A stretch of DNA of 41,953 nt from a virus, in IMG/VR virus record IMGVR_UViG_3300049057_000157, positions 1-41,953 of that record; one strand, 5' to 3'. The notes under the pieces are model-generated. The model had not been told where the DNA came from. It searched no databases and worked only from the letters and a program-made list of their open reading frames with translations. Numbering within the stretch: the stretch's first letter is position 1; the number at the start of each line of letters is the position of its first letter. Both the position numbers and the translations under genes were made by a program. This document shows positions 6,532 through 15,481 of the stretch, piece after piece.

Positions 6532-6837
6532 TTACCAAGCCATGATGTTGTAAGCGTTTGGGCCGGCAGCTGTGCCGATGACATAGAAGTCCTTAATGGG
6601 GGGACCTGTGTAAGTGAAGCTTGTGCCATTGGGGATCTTGAACATACTCGTGGTCGCAGCAGCGTTGCTCAGGTTGATATGCAAATCTGCAGCTCCTGGA
6701 TCCACACCAATCACAACAGTGTTGCAGGCAATGCCTAATGCAACGGCTGTAGAAGAGTTGGGGATTGTCGCCCGCTGATTAACAATGGACTCCTGGTAAA
6801 CACCAGGATACTTAGATGCATCATCTCTGCCAGCCAT
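6532..6837 (-). CDS. Small beta-rich structural-type protein (no signal peptide)
   Basis: A 101-residue protein beginning MAGRDDASKYPGVYQESIVN. It is homologous over about 80 residues to the downstream gene (shared IPNSSTAV/VPNTSTTV, VDPGAADL/TDPAAAIL, F.+.G...T..GP.I..F, Y..+AW) but lacks the signal peptide. This looks like a tandem duplication in which one copy acquired or lost export. Probably a virion-associated small protein; exact role unknown. Confidence 0.65.
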   Translation of the reverse strand: MAGRDDASKYPGVYQESIVNQRATIPNSSTAVALGIACNTVVIGVDPGAADLHINLSNAAATTSMFKIPNGTSFTYTGPPIKDFYVIGTAAGPNAYNIMAW

Positions 6838-6911
6838 CTACAACCCCTCAATGGACTGCCCCATTGTCTTTGCTCAATCCAAGGGGGGCAATCAGTAGTG
6901 GCAGTGTGGTG

Positions 6912-7394
6912 TTAGGCTCGCGCTGCATGGATGGCAATGCGGATAAGTCTGCGCATCCACCCAAGCCCGAAGACGGAAAATGTCTTGAGGGAGATTTTGA
7001 AAAATGCTTGAGCCACAAGGTATTCAACCAATACTTTGTCGGCTGGCAAATCGTGCACAGCTTTCAATGTGCGCGGGCCAATAACCCCATCGGTCATTGA
7101 AATCTTCACGGCCTTTTGCAGCAACTTCACTGATTTGCTGTTGCCCATGTTTATCGCGCCATCGAAGACAACCAGACCGACCGGATAAGGCAGTTCATCA
7201 CAACGACACACATCCCAATAATTGCGCTTGTATATCTGTCGGGCATCCTCAAGTGTCAAATTCTTGATGTCTAAATCCGGATAGGAGCGCCTGCTAATCC
7301 CAAACTTTGTCTCTCCGCCTGGGTCTTTAGGATTATCGACATAGCCGCCCTCCTCACCCACGACAATTGCAAATGCATTATTGAAATCAGTCAT
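6912..7394 (-). CDS. Endolysin, glycoside hydrolase 108 type
   Basis: From the ATG at 7394 (GGAGG 8 bases upstream) the enzyme has 160 residues. VVGEEGGYVDNPKDPGGETK with FGIS following is the GH108 N-acetylmuramidase signature; the catalytic Glu is in GEEGGY near residue 14-15. The C-terminal half (LLQKAVKISMTDGVIGPRTL) is a peptidoglycan-binding-3 domain. It cleaves peptidoglycan at lysis. There is no signal peptide, so it probably depends on a holin; the candidates lie at 4625-4997. The gene overlaps the end of the preceding gene by 8 bases. Confidence 0.9.
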   Translation of the reverse strand: MTDFNNAFAIVVGEEGGYVDNPKDPGGETKFGISRRSYPDLDIKNLTLEDARQIYKRNYWDVCRCDELPYPVGLVVFDGAINMGNSKSVKLLQKAVKISMTDGVIGPRTLKAVHDLPADKVLVEYLVAQAFFKISLKTFSVFGLGWMRRLIRIAIHAARA

Positions 7395-10323
7395 TACTGA
7401 TGCCTCCATACAATTTGTCAGGGTTCATTTGCTTAGGCGCTTGCTTACGCATATTGCGTAGAGCCTTTTGCTGGAGCTGTTCCATCTTCGCCGTTGAAGA
7501 TGTATCCACCGGCACACGGCGAGTACCCAGCATTGTCTCAAGGACAATTTCTTGCAACGAAGTTGCTTCAAGAGGTTGGCCGCCTGAGTTGAATAACACG
7601 CGCGGCGCAGGATCTCCGCCAATAGTCGTGAACGCTGTAGGCTCCCCACCCGTGGTCACTTTCGCATACAGCCGCTCAGCAAGCCTTGTCGGGGTGGGGA
7701 AAAGTGTGCGGGCCGCAAATTCCAGAAGGTTCGGACGCGGGCGTTGCTCCTTGAACTCTCCACGCATCACATCGGCAGGATCGTATTGTTTGCCGTGATA
7801 ACGTAGCATGTTCGGAGAAGTGAACTCCTTGCCCGTATTCGGATTCACTGCAAAGAAGACAGCGGCAAAGATCGGAAAAATCGGATTCATCTGGCTCAGA
7901 ATCGTGCTGGACTCCTCGCCCTCCAGGGGCTGCCGGAGCTGTTCAATTATTTCTCCTGGAGCGGTGTAAGGGTTCACACTGCCACCACTAACATAATAGG
8001 GAATTCCTTGCGGATTCACCTGATTGCCAATGCGGACGGCTCCCGCCTGCTTCATAGTGTCTGGCAAATCCTGGTCTTGAAAGAGCTCTGATTGCATAGC
8101 GGCAATTCGTTGGCCAATAGCAAGCTTGAACGGATGCTCCATTGGCAACATTGCTGTGTGCTTCGTGATTGCCTCGATCCAGTTCCACCACAGGAAAGTT
8201 GTGCGCAGCAATGCACGCTTCTCAGACTGCAACGCGGAGAAGTCTCCGATTGCCTTCATGATGGATTTGTTCACGTCCTGGACCGCTTCCGGAGAAGCGA
8301 AGACTTTCTGCAAGCGTTCAACCGCTTCCCCGCTAGACAGCATGCCGCGAATCGGGCCGCCTAATTCGGGAAGCTTTTCCGACAACTTCAGTGCATAGTA
8401 ACCAGCTGCCACATAGCGAACTGCCCGATCGTAGATCTCCAGGCGCTTAAAGTTGAAATCAATAGTTTTCTCAATCGCCTTGCCGGCAATGCCTGGCAAC
8501 AATGCATGTCCAGCATCAGCAACAAACTGCTCGCCCAGCAGATTCTCAGGCACAATCGCTTGGACCTTTTTGTCCAGGGCGAGCATGTAAGACATCAATG
8601 ACACGATCGTGTCTCTTGGTCCTCTGAATTGGGTCACTCCTAACATCACAGTAGTCTGAGCAAATTGCCACTCAGGCAGAGTAAAGTTGAAGCCGAGAAC
8701 ATAACGGCGAGCGAAGTTAGCAAAACCAGTCAGGATACGCTCTATTTTGCCCTTTCCAGGGGTGGTTAGGCGCTCAAAGCTCTCAACCATCCAGCCAGGC
8801 AAATGAATCCTGTCTGGAGCGCTCAGGGCTGTTCCTGCGATGGTGCTCAATTCTTCATCGGTGAAAGCCTTCAAGCCGCCACCGATCCGGCCAAGGAATT
8901 CTTTGGGATAAAACTCCACTAACCCCTTAGCGGCAATCTCTGCAGGTGTCATCTTGGCGATGTCCACTTGCGCGTCAAGCATACGCTGCAGCAATACCTT
9001 CGTTGTGTTGTAGAGCTGTAGCAATTGAGCATGGCGAGCCAAGGTCACACCGCGCGAATCGGTAGAAAACTGAGCGCCCCGCTGCAGCTGCGTGCGGGCA
9101 TACTCCATAGATGTCTTTTGTGTGGGCATCTCGCCTGAGATAGCAGCCCGCGCTTTATCCGCTGCCACTCGCAAGGTGTTATCAGGCAATTGGTAAGGAT
9201 GAGCCAAAGTATTTTTCATCTGCGCTTCAGACAAGCGCCCTTGATAGATCGGCTCAACTCCCCGGCGATTGAGGAACCTCTGAGCATCCTTGATCAAAGC
9301 CATCAAGGCTTCTGGATTCTTGGCAATCTCCGCGAGTTCTTCGCTAGTCAAGCCGAAGGCTTTGGCTGCTGAAGCTGCTGCTGACAGCCATCTATCTTTG
9401 AATACTTGCTCCGCTGTGACAGAGCCAAGCTCTTTTAATTTCTGTGTGTCTTGGGCAATGATCGGTCTGAGCGTTTCCATGTAATCTCTGGTAGCTGGAT
9501 GGATGTCCCGCTCAAAGTTGAAGCCCGGTTTGTAGTAGCGCTCAGCTGTTCCCTCCAGGAGCTGCATCAATTCCGCTTTGTCTGCCGCCGGCACAGCTTT
9601 CAATTTGCTATCAAGCAAAGCTCGAGTAGCTTGGTATGCATCTGCTGTGGCCTGAGCAACCTGGTTGCGGATGCCGGATTGCAAAGCCTGCTTGCTCAGA
9701 GGCACAGCCAGTTGCTTCGTGTATTCGTTGGTGCGCAAGAAGTCTGTCGCCTTATCGGCAAACACCTTCGCTCCGTGTCCAAGCTGGGCAGCACCCGGCA
9801 CAGTCTTCAATCCTGCAGCTAACGGCTTGCCTAATTTACTGATTGGTGGAGCCGGAGCCACGTCAAAGACATCTAACGGGTGCTGTACCCAGTGCATGGC
9901 GATGTCTTCAGGATGTCCTGACAATACAGGATTCACGTAATTAGTGACGTAGTGATTGACGATGCCTCCAACAATATTGCTGGCCGTGCCTAGATCTTCT
10001 GGGCGAATAGGCGATTGCCCGTAGAAGGTTTCAAGCGCTCGTGTTTTGGCCAATGAGCCAATGACAGCAAATCCCTGTCCAAGATCCGCTACATCCTTCA
10101 CCAGGTTTACCGGAATATCCCAAATATTGGTGCTCCGTTCGGGATCAATAGGTGGTAGGTATCCACCAACAGGATTATTTGCATCTGCATACAAGCTGTT
10201 GGGATCCACCATAGGACCAGCGGGTGGAGCGCCCGGCAAGCTGGGCAGTTGCGGCTGTCCTGGTTGCTGAACCCCGCCAGCACCAAACGTTTGTCCGGTC
10301 CCTGTGGTGAATGGTCCTGGCAT
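7387..10323 (-). CDS. Large internal virion (ejection) protein candidate
   Basis: A 978-residue protein starting MPGPFTTGTGQTFGAGG. After a Pro/Gly-rich N-terminus it is long, alpha-helical and mixed (LKELGSVTAEQVFKDRWLSA, FNFKRLEIYDRAVRYVAAGY, LLRTTFLWWNWIEAITKHTA). I see no lysozyme or transglycosylase motif. Size, helical content and place between the nozzle/fibre genes and the endolysin fit the large ejection proteins of short-tailed phages that line or extend the ejection channel. That call is inferred from position. Its start overlaps the stop of the previous gene (TAATG). Confidence 0.6.
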   Translation of the reverse strand: MPGPFTTGTGQTFGAGGVQQPGQPQLPSLPGAPPAGPMVDPNSLYADANNPVGGYLPPIDPERSTNIWDIPVNLVKDVADLGQGFAVIGSLAKTRALETFYGQSPIRPEDLGTASNIVGGIVNHYVTNYVNPVLSGHPEDIAMHWVQHPLDVFDVAPAPPISKLGKPLAAGLKTVPGAAQLGHGAKVFADKATDFLRTNEYTKQLAVPLSKQALQSGIRNQVAQATADAYQATRALLDSKLKAVPAADKAELMQLLEGTAERYYKPGFNFERDIHPATRDYMETLRPIIAQDTQKLKELGSVTAEQVFKDRWLSAAASAAKAFGLTSEELAEIAKNPEALMALIKDAQRFLNRRGVEPIYQGRLSEAQMKNTLAHPYQLPDNTLRVAADKARAAISGEMPTQKTSMEYARTQLQRGAQFSTDSRGVTLARHAQLLQLYNTTKVLLQRMLDAQVDIAKMTPAEIAAKGLVEFYPKEFLGRIGGGLKAFTDEELSTIAGTALSAPDRIHLPGWMVESFERLTTPGKGKIERILTGFANFARRYVLGFNFTLPEWQFAQTTVMLGVTQFRGPRDTIVSLMSYMLALDKKVQAIVPENLLGEQFVADAGHALLPGIAGKAIEKTIDFNFKRLEIYDRAVRYVAAGYYALKLSEKLPELGGPIRGMLSSGEAVERLQKVFASPEAVQDVNKSIMKAIGDFSALQSEKRALLRTTFLWWNWIEAITKHTAMLPMEHPFKLAIGQRIAAMQSELFQDQDLPDTMKQAGAVRIGNQVNPQGIPYYVSGGSVNPYTAPGEIIEQLRQPLEGEESSTILSQMNPIFPIFAAVFFAVNPNTGKEFTSPNMLRYHGKQYDPADVMRGEFKEQRPRPNLLEFAARTLFPTPTRLAERLYAKVTTGGEPTAFTTIGGDPAPRVLFNSGGQPLEATSLQEIVLETMLGTRRVPVDTSSTAKMEQLQQKALRNMRKQAPKQMNPDKLYGGISND

Positions 10324-13127
10324 TACTGACCACCACTTAAGCGAGCGAACTCCTCACGGCTCATCTGTCTTCTATGCAAATTCGGATCGTAAGGACCAAA
10401 GTGTGAATCGATCACAGTCACAGGGGGCGCGTTCTTCGCCCAAGCCCGTGGGTCCAACGGGTTGTAGCCCGGCATCTGCTTGGGCGCAGGAGGCGCGTTA
10501 ACAGCTTGCTGCTGCTGCCACTGATACATTGGGTTTTGCTCACGCTGATCCTGTGCGAATTGCGGAAGTAACGGCTGCCTCTGCCCCTTGTTGCTGAACC
10601 CCGCCCAGCCTGCATGGTTGAGCATCTGATTCCAGCGCTTCACTGAACCATCCGCCTTAGAAACAAACTGCATGGCCAGATCGGGATCCGTCAGGGTTGC
10701 GCCCTTCTTCATCCCGCGAGCCACGGGAGTCATAGACATGTCTACTCGAGAAAGATACTTTTGATCCTCTTTCGCCATTGCCTGATTCTTAATTGCATCG
10801 TCCTTGCGCTGGATCTCGTTAAAGACTTGATCCCACTCAGACTTTATCGCCTGACCTCGTGTATCCGGAGGCTCATTCACCGGACCATAAAATTGTTCAT
10901 ACAGCTCTTTATTGAAGCTGTTGGCCCCATTGTTTCTCATCAAAGCATCAGCATCTATGACCTGCGGTCCTTGTTGTGGTGCCCTTATTTCCTGAACCGG
11001 ACCAGGAGAATAATTGGGTTGTTGAGGCATGGGCTGAGCTGGCATCATGCCCGGATATTGCTGCATGCCCGGCTGTCCCATGTAAGGGTTGAAGTTCTGC
11101 GGATATGCGCCCACAGGAACCATGCCACCTGGAGGAGGCGGAGGAACAAGCATGTTGCCTCTCGGTATTGCCGGAGCATACTGCTGCATTTGAGGAGGTG
11201 GCGGTACTTGTTGGTAACCATTCGCGTTGATACCACCCTGCAGAATTTGCTGAGCTTGTTGAGCTGAGCCGGTTTGAATTGATGGTCCGAGATTTCGATA
11301 ATAAGCCTCAATCTGGGCTGCTTGTTGCGGTGTTGCGTTCGGCGGGATAATACCCATCTGTCTGAGCTGTTGCCCGCTTAATGCCGGTTGATTCAATCCC
11401 ATCTCATTGACGGTCGAAGCCTGCTGAATGTCACGGCCTCTCATCTGTTGCTCTTTCTCTGCCTGTGCATATTGAGCGTTGATGCCAGAATTATATGCAT
11501 CATAGCCAGACTTGCGCGCCTCGTTAAACTTCTGATCGACATCAGCAGCAAAGGTAGTTGCATCTCTTTGCGCATCCATTTGAGCGCTCTGAGCTTGTGA
11601 AATCTCCTTGGCGATGTGCGCGTTGACGGTCGCCGCATCGACCTGTGCTTTGGACTGAGCAGCTTGCCGATCGGCAGCAGCCTTCATGATACTGTCAGCC
11701 GCTGTGTAGGCTTCCTGGACATGCTTCAGAATCGCAATACCTTCTTCGGCCGTAGCTTTGCCAAGTTCGGCTGCCGACTTTGCATCTTGAGGGATGTTGA
11801 AATACTTCTCAAGCCACGGGTTCTGAGCCACATCAGCGGCTCTCTCTGGACTGCCTTCCTTCTTCTTCAGGAATTCCTGCAACACCTGGTGCTGTTGGTA
11901 GCTGTTCAGCGATTTGCCCATTTCAGCCTGTTTCAACGCGAAAGACCCCTTCAGGACTTCCTTGAAAATGTCGTTCTCATTGATACCTTGCTGCTTCATC
12001 TGCTCGGCAGCTTCTTTCATTTGCTCGATGGCAATCTCTTTCTGGAGCTGAGCGTTTTGCTTGAATTGCTCAAGCTGCATCTGGGCTTGTCCTTGCTGTT
12101 TGGCAAGCTCCATGTTGTAATACCGCGGGCTTGCTGCCATCGCGGCATTGTTCAAGCCATGACGTAGACGATCCATTGGATGGAACCCGCCGGCAAACTT
12201 CTTCAGCGGATCAAGAAACCCAGGATGGTCCCCAGGGTTGCTGCCTGGTCCGCCCGGCAAAGGTTGTGAGCCATGCGGCTGTTGCTGGTTGCCACCCTGA
12301 GGAGCACCAGCAGGAGCAGGCACCGGTTGTGCTCTGCTTCCGCCAGCATAGCTAGGTGGAGGCATTCCGCGGTCGCGTTCGTAGGATCCAGGACCATGCT
12401 GCTGATCATATTCATACGCCGCATCAAGCGGATCCTTTGGAACAGGCGCGCCACCTTGTTGCGTTCGATTGGCATAATCGCGCATAGCTCTTTCAACCGC
12501 CCCCTCTTCCTTCGGCGGCAATGGCTGTCCATTTCCGTTATAGGGCACAGAGCCATTGGTGCCAGGAGCAATCACGCCATCTACGCCACCATTGCGTCCT
12601 ACTGAATAACCGGGCAGGAAATCGCGAGGTGGTTCAACCGCATACCCCAAGCTTTCTGGACTCGCCATTGGTGCAAAGGGTTGAGGCTGTAAAGGTTGCG
12701 GAGCCTGCGCGATGGGTGGAAGGTTCGGTTGCTGCACAATCTCCATGCCACCAGGAAACCCGGCCAGCGCTCTGAGATCAACAGCCGCCTGCTTGTTTTC
12801 CACGTTGTTGTTGGTGACAGCAGTGTTATTGATGTTGTTGTTTTGGGTGTTGTTGGTTGGATTTGTCACCACAACGGGGGGCGAATATACAGGAGCGGGC
12901 GAGTTGTATGTGATGTTGGTTGGTGAAGGCGCGTACGATGGGGTTGACGGAATGCCTGGATTGTAGACTTGTAATGACGCCCCACCATACAACGGCGCAA
13001 CAGGTGCAGGAGCCGGAGCAGGTGCATACAAGCCTTGCCCGGCCACATAGCCGCCAGTCTGCTGAGGCTTGCCTGGCACGTAAGCCGTGCTAGATACCTT
13101 GCCTGGAATATACGTCTCGCCTGCCAT
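10323..13127 (-). CDS. Pro/Gln-rich internal virion protein candidate
   Basis: A 934-residue protein. The N-terminal ~330 residues and a block around 640-720 are low-complexity Pro/Gln/Gly/Asn (APAPAPAPVAPLYGGASLQV, PPPPQMQQYAPAIPRGN). The middle (about 345-600) is a long coiled coil (QLQKEIAIEQMKEAAEQMKQ). No enzymatic motif is visible. Disordered arms around a coiled coil suggest an internal or ejection protein, or a flexible scaffold. It lies between two other presumed ejection proteins. Confidence 0.6.
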   Translation of the reverse strand: MAGETYIPGKVSSTAYVPGKPQQTGGYVAGQGLYAPAPAPAPVAPLYGGASLQVYNPGIPSTPSYAPSPTNITYNSPAPVYSPPVVVTNPTNNTQNNNINNTAVTNNNVENKQAAVDLRALAGFPGGMEIVQQPNLPPIAQAPQPLQPQPFAPMASPESLGYAVEPPRDFLPGYSVGRNGGVDGVIAPGTNGSVPYNGNGQPLPPKEEGAVERAMRDYANRTQQGGAPVPKDPLDAAYEYDQQHGPGSYERDRGMPPPSYAGGSRAQPVPAPAGAPQGGNQQQPHGSQPLPGGPGSNPGDHPGFLDPLKKFAGGFHPMDRLRHGLNNAAMAASPRYYNMELAKQQGQAQMQLEQFKQNAQLQKEIAIEQMKEAAEQMKQQGINENDIFKEVLKGSFALKQAEMGKSLNSYQQHQVLQEFLKKKEGSPERAADVAQNPWLEKYFNIPQDAKSAAELGKATAEEGIAILKHVQEAYTAADSIMKAAADRQAAQSKAQVDAATVNAHIAKEISQAQSAQMDAQRDATTFAADVDQKFNEARKSGYDAYNSGINAQYAQAEKEQQMRGRDIQQASTVNEMGLNQPALSGQQLRQMGIIPPNATPQQAAQIEAYYRNLGPSIQTGSAQQAQQILQGGINANGYQQVPPPPQMQQYAPAIPRGNMLVPPPPPGGMVPVGAYPQNFNPYMGQPGMQQYPGMMPAQPMPQQPNYSPGPVQEIRAPQQGPQVIDADALMRNNGANSFNKELYEQFYGPVNEPPDTRGQAIKSEWDQVFNEIQRKDDAIKNQAMAKEDQKYLSRVDMSMTPVARGMKKGATLTDPDLAMQFVSKADGSVKRWNQMLNHAGWAGFSNKGQRQPLLPQFAQDQREQNPMYQWQQQQAVNAPPAPKQMPGYNPLDPRAWAKNAPPVTVIDSHFGPYDPNLHRRQMSREEFARLSGGQ

Positions 13128-13130
13128 GTT

Positions 13131-14456
13131 CTAACTCTCCGGATTGTAGCTGCCCATAAATGTAGGACCTGGTGGACTGTAAATGTACTGGGGACCGCGT
13201 TGATAACCGTCTGGATATTGAATGAATCCGTTTGGAAGATACTTCGGCATGTTGTTGCCGTACTGCGGCGGCATCGGTCCACTTGGATCATATTGAGGCA
13301 CAAGCGGCCCACCCATTTCGATCCAACCGGATCCGCCTCCGGCAGGCGCCGGAGCTTGCGGAGTGTATGGAGCCGCTCCGCCTCCGCCGCTTCCAATAAT
13401 ATGTCCTGTTGCAGACATAGTTGGTGGTATTGGTCCAATGAAAGATCCGTTGTAGTTGTTGGCACCACTGGTCCCGACATAACCAGTACCACCTAATGCC
13501 TTCCCGTACTCGGAAGCATTGGGCGCTAGTGGTCCTTGCATTTGCGGCGTGCTGCCATCTGGATCAATCCAAATATATGAAGAGTCATCCTCGTATCCGC
13601 CCGCCCCACCACCTCCAGATGTCGTAAACAAGCCAGCAGTGATGCCGGGTCCATAGTCCTGCCAATAGCGCCCGGAATTCATGCTGTCCAACACCCACTG
13701 CGGCTGATAGATTTGAGGGAAGCCGGAATTGATAACGCCTCCCGGCTTATCGAGCTGATACATTCCTCTAGTTTGATCGGCAATCTGCCCCCAGCGATCA
13801 GACAACAACTTGCCTTGCAGGTAATGGCTGGTGTTCTGATAAGCCACACCCGGAAACGAATTCTTCAGATACTGCTCATTCAGTCTCTGCCTTTGTAGCT
13901 CTGCTCCTTCCATCTGATAGGCAAGTTGCGAGTACATGCTATTACCACCACTCGGACCGGCCCCGCCGCCAGTTCCAGGTTGGCGCAAAGCGCCATACAG
14001 CTGCATACTTGCGCCCATTGCAGGCTGCTGGGGTGCCGGCATGTAGGATTGATTGATATTAAATGTCGGCGCGTCAGGATAACTTACCTTGCCGTCAAAG
14101 TATTGAGCCGGTGCCGCTTGAGCCCAGTTCATAGCTGGAATATTCACGACTGCATTAGAGCCGCCCATGTTTGGCATCTGGGTTGCCTGGTTTGTGGCAC
14201 CCTTTCTGTACTGATCTAAAACACCAGGATTTTGTTGTGCATACTGCAAGTAACCGCGCACCACATTGGCGACATCCGCGGGTAGCTCGGTCGGAATTCC
14301 TGGAATCCCTGTGGGCAGCGTTCCGCCACTAGAGGAGCCGCCACCTGGCACACTCCCGCCACCACTTCCAGACCCAGGCAGATTGCCGCTACCGGAAGAC
14401 TTCGGGAAACACGCCTGCCAAAAATGGCAGAGCCACTTCCAGCAGACCTCCTGCAT
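13131..14456 (-). CDS. Gly/Ser-rich structural protein, probably a frameshift extension of the 14389 gene
   Basis: The open frame runs from 14459 (ATG at 14456), but its first 18 residues (MQEVCWKWLCHFWQACFP) read like out-of-frame sequence. They overlap the tail of the 14389-14982 gene, and I see no ribosome site. From about 14411 the sequence becomes plausible: KSSGSGNLPGSGSGGGSVPG, a Gly/Ser linker, then a Pro/Gly/Tyr-rich body ending GPTFMGSYNPES. The simplest reading is that it is translated as a +1 frameshift product of the upstream gene, or that the two genes are one gene split by an indel. Presumed virion or ejection component. Confidence 0.6.
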   Translation of the reverse strand: MQEVCWKWLCHFWQACFPKSSGSGNLPGSGSGGGSVPGGGSSSGGTLPTGIPGIPTELPADVANVVRGYLQYAQQNPGVLDQYRKGATNQATQMPNMGGSNAVVNIPAMNWAQAAPAQYFDGKVSYPDAPTFNINQSYMPAPQQPAMGASMQLYGALRQPGTGGGAGPSGGNSMYSQLAYQMEGAELQRQRLNEQYLKNSFPGVAYQNTSHYLQGKLLSDRWGQIADQTRGMYQLDKPGGVINSGFPQIYQPQWVLDSMNSGRYWQDYGPGITAGLFTTSGGGGAGGYEDDSSYIWIDPDGSTPQMQGPLAPNASEYGKALGGTGYVGTSGANNYNGSFIGPIPPTMSATGHIIGSGGGGAAPYTPQAPAPAGGGSGWIEMGGPLVPQYDPSGPMPPQYGNNMPKYLPNGFIQYPDGYQRGPQYIYSPPGPTFMGSYNPES

Positions 14457-14982
14457 CAAAGCGTTTAGTGTTCTGACTGAAGTCCGTATTTGTTGCTTGG
14501 TTTGTCAGCGTGTTCGCTGTGCTGGTGGTCGATCCAAGACTAGCTTGATCCTGCGATGTCCCGACTGGACGCATGGCAAATTGCCAAGCCTGATTGAACG
14601 CATTGAGCGCATTGCCCTGCCCCTGCTGAGCGGCCTGAGCCGCTAAGCCAAGATTCATCTCTTGCCGGCGGGCATCTGACACCGCAGAGCCCGGACCAAA
14701 CTTGGCATTGATCCTGGGGAGTTCATACCGGTCGAAGTTGTAATTCGCCCACTCTGCAACCGCAGGATTGGGCTGATTAAACGCTGGAGGAGTATAACCC
14801 TGCAACATGTTCATTGCGAACTGTCCGGCCATACCCTGAAGGGCTTGTTGTTGCGGAGTGAAGATGTCGCTGCGCAATTGATTCTGATTCTGCATCTGTG
14901 TGCCAGCAGCAGTCTGCTGTTGGTTCGCTAGCGTGGTGCTCTGCTGGCTGCCAGTTGTGGTGCTTGTGTCAAAGATGCTCAT
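14389..14982 (-). CDS. Gln-rich virion-associated protein, upstream part of possible frameshift fusion
   Basis: A 197-residue protein: Thr/Gln-rich N-terminus (STTTGSQQSTTLANQQQTAA), then AEWANYNFDRYELPRINAKF and SAVSDARRQEMNLGLAAQ. The latter resembles a segment found in phage internal proteins. It ends LEVALPFLAGVFPEVFR. Near the end the frame reads GTG TTT CCC GAA; slipping +1 at CCC-G would enter the long downstream frame. No function is known; the place after the fibre genes suggests an ejection or internal protein. Confidence 0.6.
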   Translation of the reverse strand: MSIFDTSTTTGSQQSTTLANQQQTAAGTQMQNQNQLRSDIFTPQQQALQGMAGQFAMNMLQGYTPPAFNQPNPAVAEWANYNFDRYELPRINAKFGPGSAVSDARRQEMNLGLAAQAAQQGQGNALNAFNQAWQFAMRPVGTSQDQASLGSTTSTANTLTNQATNTDFSQNTKRFDAGGLLEVALPFLAGVFPEVFR

Positions 14983-15037
14983 GGTTGAACGGTATCCAAA
15001 TGGTGGATAGGGTTCAATCTGTATTGGTGGACTGCCC

Positions 15038-15481
15038 TTAAGGTAGTGTTATGTTGTTGTCGGTAGCGTGTGCTTGGATAGCGGAAACCTGTCCAGCGGT
15101 AAGGGAAGCTTTGAGCTGAGTCCAGATAGCTAAGGCTAGTTGCTTCTCCCCGCGCATATACCAAAGACCCATCACATTGATCGCCAACCTGGAATTTGCA
15201 GGAATGTTAACGTCTGCCGTGCAATCAACAATGAAGGACTTTGGCGCTGGATCAGGCGTATCAAGCCAGTCGAACGCACTCGCCATGGCTTGCGCATCGT
15301 TGCGCTGTTGCGTCGTTGCAGACGGCTTAAAGTCAATACGGCAAGATGGTCCAGAGCCACTCACCCCATCAATTGGAATCCCCGCTTGTCGCAAGGAGGT
15401 ATCAAATCTTTGTAACGCGGTATCCGCTAAAGCCGTTGGGGCTAACAGCAACGCCGCAGTTAATAGAATTACGCGTTTCAT
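15038..15481 (-). CDS. Small exported protein downstream of the tail fibre
   Basis: A 147-residue protein with a signal peptide (KRVILLTAALLLAPTALAD, cut after ALA). The middle contains ATTQQRNDAQAMASAFDWLD, a phrase typical of small phage tail-fibre-adjacent proteins (QRxxAQAxxxAFDW). Two Cys (PSCRIDF and VDCTADV) could form a disulphide after export. Start overlaps the fibre stop by ATGA, so the pair is translationally coupled. Fibre partner or chaperone is a reasonable guess, but the signal peptide argues for action in the periplasm or outside. Confidence 0.7.
   Translation of the reverse strand: MKRVILLTAALLLAPTALADTALQRFDTSLRQAGIPIDGVSGSGPSCRIDFKPSATTQQRNDAQAMASAFDWLDTPDPAPKSFIVDCTADVNIPANSRLAINVMGLWYMRGEKQLALAIWTQLKASLTAGQVSAIQAHATDNNITLP

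Noticed and set aside
11616-12167. Plus-strand Leu-rich frame opposite the Pro/Gln-rich protein
   Set aside because: Leu, Phe and His runs are the antisense of Gln/Lys/Glu-rich coiled-coil codons.
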